From: Zygnema cylindricum
Taxonomy: Eukaryota; Streptophyta; Zygnematophyceae; Zygnematales; Zygnemataceae
Assembly (NCBI GenBank): GCA_037447655.1
Contig: JBBHKE010000463.1
Location: forward strand, 62,001 to 126,000
Reading direction: 5' to 3'
DNA length: 64,000 bases
Part shown: one piece after another, positions 23,823 through 35,246 of the stretch
Position numbering within the stretch: position 1 is the stretch's first letter
Layout of the letters: each line of letters begins with the position of its first letter
The notes under the pieces: generated by a model
What the model was told of the DNA's origin: nothing
Seen by the model: only the letters and a program-made list of their open reading frames with translations
The model's database searches: none
Program-made: the position numbers and the translations under genes

Positions 23823-24215
23823 GTCAAGCTCGTATGCGTTTCCGGCACACCTTTATATCACCAAGGATTTCCGAGCGCTTTTCCAACTGTACGGTCATCA
23901 AAGTACGGAGAAAAGAGTGCACCCAGCTAAACAAGATTCTTTTATTTTCCAAACTGAACGGAACGCACTTTATTTCGCGCCTAACAGAGGTCGGACGACC
24001 AAGTTATTCCGTCTCAAAGATTGCTATTCCGTTACATGTAACCATTTTCCACCAGCCCTCGTTGGGGGTACATTGTGGATTGCCACATAACTTCCCGGAT
24101 TTGCATCTAGATTATGCTGTTAGTTGTCAGTGGGAATTCAGTTTAGGAGCAACTGACTTTTGGTCCATTAATTACATTAGGACAAAGTCTGACACTTTAG
24201 TGAATTCCCACTAGA
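23821..24215 (+). mobile_element. LTR-like insertion, TGTCAAGCTCG family
   Basis: Starts (T)GTCAAGCTCGTATGCG and is similar over about 280 bases to the insertion at 45604-45890, including a GGGGTACATTGTGGA block. In both places it interrupts a copia RNase H region. It may be a solo LTR or part of a small LTR element; no coding capacity is recognised. Confidence 0.55.
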
Positions 24216-24269
24216 TAGAAAGGTATAGATAGGTATAGATATTGACTTTGTCAGATGTTTTGTATATTT

Positions 24270-25905
24270 TTCAGCTAATCAAAAATCTGCTATCTACATC
24301 GGTGTTAGATGACAAGGAATTTGAGACAAAAACTATAAAAGGTGTGTTCACAGTTAGCTTTGAAAATGAGGTTCATTTCATAGCTAAATAGGGAAAACAA
24401 GGCATGTTTCGGATTGCCTTAAGCAATAAAAATAAAGAGGTTTTGTATCCTTGTGCAAATAGAGTGGATGCAAAGGGAAAACCTGGATACTTAATGGGAT
24501 ATGATGAGGAGGTAAAGGGATATAGAGTCTATGATCTTGACAAGAAAGATATAATCTTGGTAAAGAATCTAGTGGTCATAGATGACGGAAAAATTCGTAG
24601 ATCCCATCAAACACAACAAAATTGTCAAAATCATATTTGAAACTAACCATGACTTTGAAACAAAAGATGTACCGGGGGAGACAACTCATCAAGCCAATGG
24701 AGGTACAACAGAAGGAAAATCTGAAGTGGAAGAAGAGATTCCTCCCATGTCGGACAAGAGGGGAGAAGAAGCTACGGAACCGGTCTCCATGGATAGGGGA
24801 GCCGAGGAGCATCCAACGAAGAATCTGAGGATGCCATCAATACCAGCAACTGAACTTGAGAGAGGAAAAATGAGTAGTAAAACACTCCAATAAAAACAGA
24901 GAAATAACAAATTGACAAAGTTGTCACACCCGAATGAGCCTCAAACTAATAAAAAGGTTATTAATAGTTATAAAAGTAGTAGATAGATGACAACTCTCCG
25001 TAGTCTGGTAGCAGCGAAAAACATGGAGGTTCAACAAGAAGAAGTATTCATAAAGCAACCAGATGGTTTTGTGGAGAATGGACAAAAGAGTAAGGTGTGC
25101 AAATTGATCAAGTCTTTGTATGGACTTAAGCAGGCGCCACAACAATGGAACGTCAAGTTGGATGAGTTCTTGACTAACCTAAGATACATTCGAATTAGTT
25201 TGGACCATTCTATCTATTTGTTGGAAGATGAGAATGGTGTAATTTTTGTTGCTATCTATATTGATGTTCGATAGATTTGAGTAAGTCAATTTAAAAGATC
25301 AATAAGTTGAAGAAGGACTTGAGGAGTCAGTTTGATATAAAGGATTCGGAGTAGCTAGATAAATTTTAGGAATTCAGATGGAAAGAGATAAAGAAAAGAG
25401 AATGATTAAACTGACTCAGAAAGAAGAAATAGGAAACATGCTTTTAAAGAAGTTTCAAATGGAGAAAGCAAACAGTTGCTCTACTCCAATGGACTTAAAG
25501 AAGGCGTCTGAGGGGAGCTTAGAGGGAGGAATGGTAATCCTAGATCAGATGGATGAAAAAGCAAAAGAGTTCATAAAAACACATTCCTTATAGACAGATC
25601 CTAGGGAGTTTAATTTACTTAATGAATTATACCCATCCAGACATGCGTAGTATGAGAGTTCTAATCAGGAGTCTAGATGATCCTAGAAGAGACTGGAGCA
25701 CAAAGAGTTTAGATACTGGTAGGAATTAGAGATCAATGGTTGCATTTGGGCGGGAGGGGGATCTACTGACATCACCACTTAGAGTGACGCCAGCTATGGG
25801 GAAATGGTGGCGAATATGATGACGAAATATGTGCTTTCTCCAAATTCTTTTTTTTGTACAGAAAAGTATGGATTGAAACTTAAAAGTGACTAAGAATTAA
25901 GGGGT
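24270..25905 (+). pseudogene. Decayed copia fragment: integrase C-terminus and RT
   Basis: Visible parts are GKPGYLMGYDEEVKGYRVYD (24471-24535), typical of the region after the copia integrase, then an acidic linker. RT blocks KNMEVQQEEVFIKQPDGF and SKVCKLIKSLYGLKQAPQQW (25017-25150) follow, and then VAIYIDVR where YVDD is expected. Later pieces are QMERDKEKRMIKLTQKEEIG and MNYTHPD-like remains. There is an internal deletion between linker and RT. The fragment ends with the polypurine tract AATTAAGGGG at about 25896-25905. Confidence 0.8.
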
Positions 25906-26320
25906 GTGTTGAAAAAAGTAATTCTCAGGGCACTAGTTTATTTCCTAGACTCTAAATAGGAGAGAGAGAGTTAGTCGGAGAGCCACCATGGCTGCCTCTT
26001 TAGCAAACAAAGTGTAGACTAAGGAGAAAGAGGGAAAGGACTACTTAACAAAATGATTTGACCAGTATAGGATTTGATCCTATGTCCTACAGAATGTCAG
26101 TCGTACAGCGTAGACGTGCGCCTTATCCCTTAGGTCTTTATGAAACATTATGATTATGGGGTGTGCTATTTATATAGACATGTACGCAGTGACATACGAA
26201 ACGTACATAGGCTGCATACTTTGTGGGCCAATGGAGGCCACAGAGTTTCAAAGGGGTCACATCATAGTTAAGGGGTCACACAACCAAGCTATGGTGAGCC
26301 CCTACGAGAAATTACAGTGA
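25906..26320 (+). mobile_element. Probable 3' LTR of the 24-26 kb copia fragment
   Basis: Begins TGTGTTGAAAAAAGTAATTC directly after a polypurine tract. The end was not determined. It contains a GAGAGAGAG run, GCCACCATGGCTGCCTC, and the tRNA-like sequence at 26060-26136. Confidence 0.5.
26060..26136 (-). repeat. tRNA-Arg-like pseudogene or SINE head
   Basis: On the minus strand GACCTAAGGGATAAGGCGCA resembles the 5' half of tRNA-Arg. ATAGGATCAAATCCTAT forms a perfect T arm (5-bp stem, 7-base loop), and ACTGGTC closes four acceptor pairs with GACC. The anticodon arm is irregular. Flanking sequence (GGCAGCCATGG / GGTAGCCATGG) is shared with the neighbourhood of 17548-17633, suggesting both belong to one repeat family. 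Confidence 0.5.
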
Positions 26321-27195
26321 AATACAAAAATTACACTTCACTTGTGTCCAATTATTATAATTTAGTTGGTTTTTCCTCATTAGATGTACTTTTTCTTTTT
26401 CTTTTCAATTATGACTGTGTCACATGTGAGTTGCGACATGGGAAATGTTCACCTTTGTGTAACATGTGCAGCTTGCTTTGTCTACTTGGTTGCATGTGCA
26501 TTTGAACAGCGCTGCAATACACTTTTAATAGGCAAAGGGTGAGGGTGTGAGGGCACTCGGAGTAGGATACATGGATGAGTAGTCGGCCACCACCGTCGTC
26601 AAATACTCCCACCATGGGCTTTAATACAGGGTCGCCTCTCTCTTCCCACCCTCCCTCTAGTTTCTCCCTCACCCTCTCCCTCTCCCTCTCGTTCAGCGAT
26701 CTACATCACTTACATACCAGTTCACCAAAGCATATAATTTCCATTCAGCCGTTCTTTACCACTTTTCTCCACCATCAGTAATTTACTTTTCTAATGTTAT
26801 TTTTCAATGCTAAGATCATATCGTCAATCTAGTTTTCTAAATGTTGTGTAATTATCATTCAAACATCCCTCTCATAAAAGTGTGTGATTCTCGAAGTCAT
26901 TGTCATCATTAGTCATCGTCATTAGGACTCTAGTATTAGGCCGCCCTTGAAAGGGCCGAGAGTGCCACACGGTGATCAACCACATCCAACAATCTAACCT
27001 TGGAGGGAATGGAGCCTTGGGTGCCAAATGGAGCCTTGGGTGCCAAATGGTGCCTTGGCTTGGTGAGGAGACCAAGGATTGGCACAACACATACTGCCTT
27101 GAAAACACCAACCGCAACATCGACGAAGAACGCGACGGCGTCAGCATCACCACCCTCATGATTAAGGCAAGGTTCAAGGAGGAGAGGGTGATCAT
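26321..27195. other. No gene seen
   Basis: Mixed sequence without recognised coding content. It includes a duplicated GAGCCTTGGGTGCCAAATGG motif at about 27010 and 27030. TTACCAGTTTACCAAAGCA-type sequence and the following 150 bases are repeated at 26715-26900 and 28000-28150 on either side of the pyrimidine tract. Confidence 0.5.
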
Positions 27196-27990
27196 GTGAG
27201 GGTCATCCATCCCTCCCTCACACGCTTCTACCCTCCCTTTCTCTTCCCCTCCCTCCATTCCTCGCGCCCTTCCTCCTTTCCTCGCTCTTCCTTCTTTCCC
27301 GCCCCTCTCCCTCCATCCCTCCTTTTCATCTCTCCCTACTTATCCTTCCCTTTTCCCCTCTCTTTATCACTCCCTCCATTCCTCCCTCCTCTCACCTCCC
27401 CCCTCCCTCCCACTACCTCTCCACCTCCCTCCCTCCCTCCCTCCCACCCTCCATCCCTCTCCACATCACTACCTTCCTCCCTTCTTCCCTCCCTTCTCTC
27501 CTTCCCTCCACTCCCTTTCCCCTCCTCTCCTCATCCCTACCATCCTCCCTTCTTCCCTCCCTTCTCTCCTCCTTCCCTCCACTCCTTTCCCCCTCCTCTC
27601 CTCATCCCTCCCCTACCCCCCTGTCCTTCCTTAACTCCCTCCCTCTATCGCTCCATTTACCTCTCTCTCCCTCCCTCTCTCTCCCTCCCTATCCCTCCCT
27701 CCCTATCCCTCCCTCCCTCTCTCTCCCTCCCACTCTTTTGTCTTATCTTTAGAAGCAGCTCGTACCATCTGCCAGGTGGACCGAGTCAATATCGCATGTC
27801 ACCCAACTCACGAATTCTCTCCCTTCCTCCCTCCCACCCTCCCTCTCCTCCCTCTCCTACCTCTCCTTTCCCTCCCTTCCTCTCCCTTTCCTTCCCCCCT
27901 CTCTCTTCCCCCCCTCCCCCCCTCACCCTCTTCCTCTCTCTCTTTCCTCTCCCTCTTCCTCTCCCTCACCTCTCCCTCCCCTCTCCTGTG
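27196..27990. repeat. Polypyrimidine (CCCTCCCT/CTTCC) tract, about 800 bp
   Basis: An almost pure C/T strand with a short interruption at 27750-27815. Open frames across it (Ser/Pro/Leu-rich plus strand, Arg/Glu/Gly-rich minus strand) are composition artefacts. Such mirror-rich tracts can form triplex DNA (established for polypurine/polypyrimidine). Confidence 0.95.
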
Positions 27991-28527
27991 ATCAGCATCA
28001 CTTACCAGTTTACCAAAGCAAATAGTTTCCATAGCATGGATCTTTACCACTTTTCTCATCTTTAACATAGTTTCCTAATTGTTGTGTGATTGTCATTCAA
28101 ACATCTTTCTTGTAAAAACTACGTGATTCTCGAAATCATTGTTATCATTTGTCTTTGTCATCATTATGTAACCATAACAAACATGCTAATAAACTTCTGA
28201 TAAATAGGGTATAATCAAGTAGACCTCATTTAATGTTTTGGCGACGAGCTCAATTATAATCCACATGTCGAGATGATGTGCAATGTTAGTCACATTGTCT
28301 GCTGGTAGAGAAACTCGAGTATAGTTTGCTTTTAACTTTTTGTAAATAATGTTACACAGGTTCCCTTCAAATTTTGTTGCGAAAAGGTGACTATTCGCAA
28401 TGCAAAAAAATGATTATTGAATTGGCTTCGAGTTGGACAAAGAGTTTGATGAAGTAAACACCTAGACTCTAAACACCTCTCCTCAATGCCGTATCCATGA
28501 GTAATTAATAAGATCATGTACAAATTG
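27991..28527. other. No gene seen
   Basis: AT-rich. The first 150 bases repeat 26715-26900, as noted there; nothing else is recognised. Confidence 0.4.
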
Positions 28528-28690
28528 AATTAAAAAGCATGATGGTAAACAATCTTGAGTCCAAAGGTACAAAAGGTTATATGCAGGATAAATTAAAAAG
28601 CACAATGGTAAACCATCTGAGTCTGGTACAAAAGGGGTGGCATGGCCGAAACTAAAAAACTACAAGCAAGGCCAAAAAAAACAAAAAAAA
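28528..28690 (-). mobile_element. 3' tail fragment of the RT/REL element family, with duplicated tail
   Basis: Minus-strand reading matches the last 100 bases of E1 (TTTCAGTTTCGGCCATG..CACCCCTTTTGTAC) and the palindromic tail. The tail unit CCTTTTGTACC..GGTTTACCAT..GTGCTTTTTAATT occurs twice in tandem. The body of the element is absent, that is, severe 5' truncation. Confidence 0.85.
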
Positions 28691-29616
28691 GCAACATGAA
28701 TACATAAAAATGGCGCAGAAAACAATATAATCAATATAACATTTGTCAAGTGTAAGCTGCGTCTCACCTGAAAACTCATCTGTTAGGTGGGCAAGTCTAT
28801 CTAACGTAAGGCTTTCTTGACAAGCTATCTAGCATGTATCTCCGGTGCCAAAACCTCCAAAACCTTACGGCCAATCAGAAAAGCAAAACCGTTTGCAACA
28901 AACAATGAGACAAAAGGAAAAAGAAGGAAAGACAAAAGATCCCCATGTTTACACTGCAACTCTACACAAAACCAAGGCAGCCTAACTTTCAACCGAATTG
29001 TAAACAAAACAAGATTATTCACACAGTGATACCAATACCAGACTAGAAACATAGTTCAAATGTGTAAAATAATTAGGAAATGCTACACATGGTTTCCCTG
29101 TAATATAAACGCATATTATACTCGAAGAAACCATATAAACGAGTATTGTACAGAATACCCCATATAGGGTTTCCAATAATTTTTGCACATTTGAACTATG
29201 GTTAGAAACTCGCCATCAAATCCCAAAGAGCCTACCGTTACGAAATTTAAAAATGGAAAAGAAAAGTAAAAAAAAAATCGCACCAAAACAATCTTCACAC
29301 GCCTAGATTCCGTATATTCATAAAACAACGACAAAATCTACTACAAGGTAGTTGAGACCTTCTTATAAAATTGCAAAAAAACAGGACACTTTACAACCGA
29401 ACCAAGGATAAATGTTCATCAGAAACGAGCCTGTACATCTGTCTCCATCAGTTCATCCTTTCGTGCTTCAAAGAATTCATGCTTTAAAAAGAACTACAGC
29501 AAATCCGGCAAAGAAAAAAGAAAAAAAGAGGATCACGACAAGAGGACAAACAAGAGGGAAGACACGAGGGACAAGAGGGACAATGAATTAACATTTGAAT
29601 ACGCTCCAACCTTAAC
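28691..29616. other. Intergenic, contains a fold-back element; 3' flank of proteasome gene
   Basis: No coding signal. An inverted repeat pair (29051-29080 and 29171-29200) is listed separately. The last 200 bases lie downstream of the proteasome gene stop codon (29617) on the minus strand and may contain its 3' UTR. Confidence 0.45.
29050..29201. repeat. Short fold-back (MITE-like) element, about 150 bp
   Basis: Arms CATAGTTCAAATGTGYAAAA and their inverse flank a 90-base loop that itself has a smaller TACTCG/CGAGTA inversion. The flanks share TAGAAA. Size and structure fit a small non-autonomous element; the superfamily is not determined. Confidence 0.6.
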
Positions 29617-32600
29617 CTATGCCTGCATGTCTATGGGGACAGGTCCCTCCTCCACCGGAGTCGGTGGTATGTCAACTGTTCGCCTCCAAGCGAGCTCCCG
29701 AGCCCCGTTTTTATCCACAATTTTGATCAGAAAGTTGGGAGGAGACACAACCAACCGCCTTCGCACTTCCTCTATGCATTTGTCCACAAGCTCCAGCGCT
29801 TCATCGAGCGACATACTTTTCGAGTAATATTTGTCCATGAGAGAGAGCATGAAATATCCTCCTGGAGCACATAAACTCGTATGTATAAAATACAGATTAT
29901 ATTTGGCACATAAACAGCACATTCAGTACAGTAGACAAGCTAAGCAAATAAGGAAAAGTAAGCATAAGTAAGATCATGTTTATATACAGTTACAGCCACT
30001 CTGTTCAACTCGAAACCGGTTCAAACATTATTATTTTACGTTCTGATTATTGAACTTTTGAACGAATTTTTAAGAGGTTTGGACTTCTCGTAATATTATT
30101 TACAAGAGGTACAATTCTGACGCTTTCTATTGGCGGAAAGCATCTTGTCGTTGTCCAGTAAATTGACGTGTATTTTAAGATTTCTTGGACTTTTGTCACC
30201 ACACAATATTAAAAAAGTTCAAGTTGATTATACCCTATTTCTTTTAAGTTCATAGGGGTGGCCTTCACGGTATTCTAAGTCCAGAAACAAAGTAACGAGC
30301 AAAATTGTGACAACTTTCAAAAACTTTTACCATAGATTTGCTCATTTAACCACCTCAAACTGACAAACTTGACAGCGAACCGTAACTTTGTGATGTACAC
30401 TGTAATTTGGACTTACCGTAACCCATTGCAGCTTTGTCTAACTTATGAAGGGTAGAGATATAATCCAAGTAATAAAGAGATGGGCCTTCCCCTTCGTCAT
30501 ATCCAGCGATCAAAAAATTGGCTTGGTATGCTCCCTTTTCCATCCAGCAATTCCCCACAGCAAAAAACAACTCCTTAAGAACGAACCAAACTTCCAAAAA
30601 AAAAAAAACAACAACGACGACGACAACGATAACAAAAGATAGACGACGTAACAACGGGAAGCAACCTAAATAACCGTCCTCCTGCAAAACCTGACTGAAT
30701 TCATGTTCTCAGTCAGAAAACAGAAAAAATGCACGGGCCCCTGTTTTACCCTAAACATACTTATGAACCGATACCTTTAGTTTGTCCACAAAAGCCACAT
30801 GCTATTCCCACATTATTGAACCATCTAATGGTCCTCCAAACTTTTACCATTCAGTTTGTCACATACGATGACCACACCAATTCCAAACATATAAGCAAAC
30901 TTGTTGTGCACCCAATAACTTCTACACAATTAACATCCATCCTAAAAACATAATCATCGACCCATGGCTATTGAGAGGTTGCAATCTGCAAGATACAAAG
31001 TTTTCACAGGGTCAGAATCCCCATTTTGTTCAGAGTAAAAGCCTTTCTTTCAAATTCGGGAACTAATTGACCTTTAACCACAACCGATTTCCAGCCATTA
31101 GCTTTTGAGCCTTCATTTTTGGAAAACTCTTTTAGTAGATGCTTACCGAAGAACGAAGGGCTTTAGCAAGTTCACCACGTGTATAATTAGCTGCTGCTGC
31201 TGTAGAGAGGGGAATACCATTGCGATATTGATATAGATGCATGTTCTTCTGGACGAATTCGGAAAATTGGACTCTGAAAACAAAGCAACAATCAAAATAA
31301 TAAGTTCAGGATCTGCAGTGTAAGATAATAGTTACAAGATCAACAAGATTCAAAAATGATCTTGACAGAAACTGTTCAAACCAGAACAGCCATCTTCCCC
31401 ACCAATCCTCCAGCAAGATCGATGTCTAAATACTAAAAAAGTCAAAAAAATAAGCTTTGACTTTATTGGATCCAAACAGGGGCTCACAAGTTGGAATAAA
31501 TGGGCGATAGACTCTTGGTATGCATTTCACAAAATTGACGCTTCCAAGGAGTTAATGAACGAAATAATCGAGGATTACATCATTAATGTGAAATTAAAAT
31601 GACTAATTCTTTTTACCTGTCAATATTATACCCATATGTATAACATTTAGCCTACGGGAAATAATGTTTATTGAACATTATCCTAACAAGACACGCATTC
31701 CTGCAATGAAAAAGTTAAATAATATATCGCAACACGTGAACTCATCGCGGAAAACTACACCCTAATGAACGAAATTGTATGGAACTCAGCCAGGGAAAGG
31801 CCCATTAAGACCACAACTTAAACCATACTATACCACTCCAGATTTTTATGTCCACTTTTATGCCTATTCTTTTGTGTAATGATAGCAAATCGTACCAATA
31901 TTGGAACATATTACAAAGAGTGATGTAGGCATTAGAGATGCTCTTGGAAATGTAAATTTCATAGTTTAACATGGATATTCTTCAGTTAAAAAAAAACAGT
32001 TTTAATGCCACTCAAACCATGTTTTCATCCTCCCAACACAAATAAGAAGGCTGGTTGTTATTTGCCTCCCACAACATAACCAGTAAATTAGTTAGCCACA
32101 ACTGATCCTTTTGTCGAAGGCCATTATTCAAATTACTAAACGGTTATTAAAAGGTTATCAAGTACCTGCCAAAACCTAAAAAAAACAGTTGTCTGTTTTT
32201 TATGTCAAATAATTGCAACAACAACCTATTGTCTTTTGACCTAATATGCTTCAAAAGATAGGGTTGAAAACAAGTTAAAAAGGCTCACACATTTTACTTT
32301 ACAAAATTCCTGAAACTAGAAAACCAATCACAAAAATAATCAGAAAATACACTAAAATCAGCATCATACATCTCTTGCCAGTACTACTCTGCAAATACGC
32401 ATCAAACCCTAAAACGAAGAAAGGCGAAGTCACAAAGAAAGTCATAAACTAAGTCCTATTCCAGATTATTGCTCTGCATCACTGACCTGTCTCCTGTTGT
32501 GCCTGACTGTCCCATCAGTTTGTGACTGTCCAGAATCATTATTTTGTCTTCGTCCGTTTTTTGGACGACAATTGACTGTACTGCTGACGTGTCAGCGGCC

Positions 32601-32644
32601 ACCAAAGCGAAACCATCTCCCACCAGACCGAACAGACAGTCCAT
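29617..32644 (-). CDS. PBD: 20S proteasome subunit beta type-2 (beta-4)
   Basis: A non-catalytic beta subunit of the 20S proteasome core. Four exons join perfectly in phase with consensus splice sites: 32644-32487 ([20 protein letters not shown]...LDSHKLM...GD), 31273-31147 ([33 protein letters not shown]), 30534-30417 ([39 protein letters not shown] in pieces) and 29861-29617 ([13 protein letters not shown]...[19 protein letters not shown] and [14 protein letters not shown]). The stop is TAG at 29617-29619. The total is 215 residues, close to the roughly 200 of plant PBD proteins, with a short divergent C-terminal tail ([12 protein letters not shown]). The start is the ATG that begins the conserved MxCxFGLVG block. 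As in other beta-4 subunits, no N-terminal catalytic Thr propeptide is present. Introns contain ordinary AT-rich DNA. Confidence 0.95.
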
Positions 32645-32844
32645 TGCAGACAAATTGGAAAAGAAAAATTGAAATAGAGAAGTAAACTTCGACAAGAAAC
32701 GCAAAAAATGATAAGGATTTGAGGCGTATTTCTTCAAATCTGGGAGCTTCAAGTCCTACGGAATGCTAAACGAAGCAAGAGTTCAATAAACTTCAAAATG
32801 TGCGAGAAATTACAATACCGTACACCTTTTGTCACTATTCGTGT
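32645..32844 (-). promoter_or_regulatory. 5' flank of the proteasome gene
   Basis: Only 200 bases separate the start codon from the hAT element's target site (32845). The 5' UTR and core promoter must lie here or inside or beyond the transposon. No TATA or proteasome-type regulatory box was identified with confidence. Confidence 0.35.
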
Positions 32845-32852
32845 GATTTTTG

Positions 32853-33755
32853 TAGTGTTGTGTATCGGTAAAAAACTTATCGCGATAACACCGATACCGA
32901 TAGTTATCGGTTATCGAACGGTCAGAGCTTCCGATATATCGGTCTGGGACCAACAAATTCCATATCGGCGATAACCTAAAAAATATATAGTATGCGTACA
33001 ATAGTACTTCATAGCATACTGTATTATTTTATTGATTTTGGCATGCCACGTATAAAAATCTGTTCCGTTACAGTTTAACTGCAATTTATTACCGTAAACG
33101 CGGCGCATAAACGTTTGCTGGTTAACTGAACAAAAATTTTACGGCGACGTACGGAAATTTACTGAAAAACTGGTGAACATGGAACTGGAAAAGGACGGCG
33201 GACACAAAAGTACAACGGACACAAAAGTATAACGGACGCAAAATAACATTCTGCGCGCCGCCGGAATCGAACGGACGACTTGGAATGAGAAAACACGAAC
33301 GAACGGGCCAGCGTGAGCGCCGGCATCCCGGAATGGCTCTTTTGGCAGCTTTTGCCAAAAAAGCCGACAGATTGACACGTGGCAAGTCCCTAGTGGATCT
33401 CAAGGAATTAAGGGACAAAGCCATGGCGTCGGATGTGAAAGGTGCATTGTTTTTACTGGATCCGTATCAAAATCGTACAGATTTCATGGCGGCTACAGTA
33501 CTTTCTATGCTTGTACACGTCCGGAGAATATGACGTACAGTTGAGTGTACAAACCGTACATTTATCTGTACGGTCCGTACAGATATCACCGATAATTATC
33601 GGTATCGGCATTATCGCCGATAAGTACCCGATATTATCGGCTACTTATCGGCGATAAGACCGATGTCGATATATCGTACCAATATATCGATTATCGGGTA
33701 CCCGAAAAAAGGCCCATATCGGTTATCGGCAAATCCTTACCGATACACAACACTA
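32853..33755. mobile_element. Complete hAT-type non-autonomous element, 903 bp, with 8-bp TSD
   Basis: Terminal inverted repeats of 19 bp (TAGTGTTGTGTATCGGTAA and its exact inverse) are flanked by the direct repeat GATTTTTG at 32845-32852 and 33756-33763. A TAGTG-type end and an 8-bp duplication are hallmarks of hAT transposons. Subterminal regions are dense in TATCG/CGATA motifs, which may be transposase-binding repeats (inference). The middle (about 33040-33590) is unlike the ends, higher in GC, and has an 82-codon frame (33285-33533) of unknown origin. No transposase is encoded. Confidence 0.93.
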
Positions 33756-33910
33756 GATTTTTGGTTGTACTTGAATCATTTCTCTTCGTGCACACATGTC
33801 GGATTGTTAATTTCACGGTTGCGATTGACAGGCAAGATTCTCACATTCCGATCTCCAATCGAATATCTGAAATTTGAAAATCGGACATGAGGAGAAAATA
33901 TTACAACATA

Positions 33911-34820
33911 GGTCAGAGGTCGCAAAAGTCAAAAAATTTCATACCCGAAACCGACCGCTTTTTTTCTTTCAAAATCTGAGTTACCAACGCCCGACCGAGT
34001 TTTGTCACGCTCCAAAATTGTTAACCGATAACCGACCGTCGTTTACGAAAACAAAAATTAACCGAATGTTGATTTTTCGCGACTAACCGTGCCCGCCCGT
34101 AACCGAAAAAGGTACAAAATTAATCAATGTACGACGAAATAAGCCAATAATTACGATTTGTCGCGTTCTCTAAGATTTGTGAAATGAATAGTGTTACTAC
34201 CATGTCAGATTTTACGACGCTTTGTCGCAAACCCTAAGATTTGCGAAATGAATAGTGTACTACTGTGTCAGATTTGCGACGCTTTGTCGCGTTGCCTAAG
34301 ATTTGCGAAATGAATATAATGCTACAGTGTCAAATTTGCGAAGCTTTGTCGCGTTCCCTAAGACTTTCGAAATGAATAGTGTACTACCGTGTCAGATTTG
34401 CGAGGCTTTGTCGCGTTCCCTTTGATTTGCGAAATAAATAGCTTACTACAGTACCGTGTCAGATTTGCGACGCTAATCATGATGTCACGTACTTCCACAA
34501 TGCCAAAGAGTACAAAGTACAAGAATGTTGGATTATAGGGACAGTACAAAATTTTCTTTTTTTTAGTTTTTTGGTTGACCGACCGTAACCGACCGTTTTT
34601 CTTTTCCTGGTGAATCAACCGAGCGTAACCGCCCGAGCCCCAAAATTTGGCAACCGAATCCGTTCCAGATCCAGCGCGGGGGGTCGGTTAACGTCGTTCA
34701 CGGTTTCAGTTGACCGTTTGCGGCCTTTGGCAAAGGTCGCAAAAGTCAAAATTTTACATAACCGAAATCGAACGTTTTTTTTTTCAAAATCTGAGTAACC
34801 GACGCCCGACCGGGTTATGT
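33911..34820. mobile_element. Repeat-bounded segment with ACCGACCG-rich ends
   Basis: The sequence at 33911-34010 (GTCAAAAAATTTCATACCCG.. to CCGACCG) recurs in the same orientation at 34745-34820, with CAAAATCTGAGTWACCRACG and CCCGACCG in both. Between them is a 62-bp tandem array (34147-34480). Direct-repeat borders are LTR-like, but no TG...CA ends or coding regions were found, so the class is open. Confidence 0.5.
34147..34480. repeat. About 62-bp tandem repeat, five units
   Basis: Units contain GATTTGCGAAATGAATAG, then TACTACxGTGTCAGATTTGC and GACGCTTTGTCGCGTTCCCT. The motif TGCGAAATGAAT also forms one arm of a perfect hairpin at 48019-48049. Confidence 0.92.
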
Positions 34821-35246
34821 CTGTTACTTTGGTAGGGAATTCGAGAGACCGGAGCAAGCCCCGCAGCCACCAACCTATATGCTTTAGCGCATATATCACG
34901 GATAGGGTTCAAATGAGACACATGAATAAGCAAGATAGCACCAGAAGACAAAGTGGGGAATAACATTCAAATCCAGACCAGAAAGATAGGTTTTCAGATA
35001 GCCGTAGCTTTGATTATAACAGTTTAGGAAGTACAATTGAAAAGACTCTCCTAATAAAGCTTGATCTTTAAACACTCTACTCTTTAATGTCTGTTTGGTC
35101 GAATACTCTATGAATGATTGGACTGATTAAGGTTGAGAATGTCTCTCTTGGTATGATGTCTATTTGTATGCTTCTAATGTGCATCTAATAAATCATGCCT
35201 ACACACTTGGTCCAATCATATAACAACACATGTACAAAGTTTGACG
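34821..35246. other. No gene seen
   Basis: AT-rich; a possible LTR of the minus-strand assemblage that follows, but no terminal motif could be fixed. Confidence 0.35.

Noticed and set aside
27196-28065. 289-codon Pro/Ser/Leu-rich open frame
   Set aside because: It is a translation of an 800-bp polypyrimidine tract. It has no start context or domain, and the opposite strand is equally open.
33285-33533. 82-codon frame in the hAT element as a transposase
   Set aside because: It is too short, shows no hAT dimerisation motif, and the element is only 903 bp.
34147-34480. Possible CRISPR-like array
   Set aside because: The units are continuous 62-bp tandem repeats with no unique spacers, in a eukaryotic genome without cas genes.
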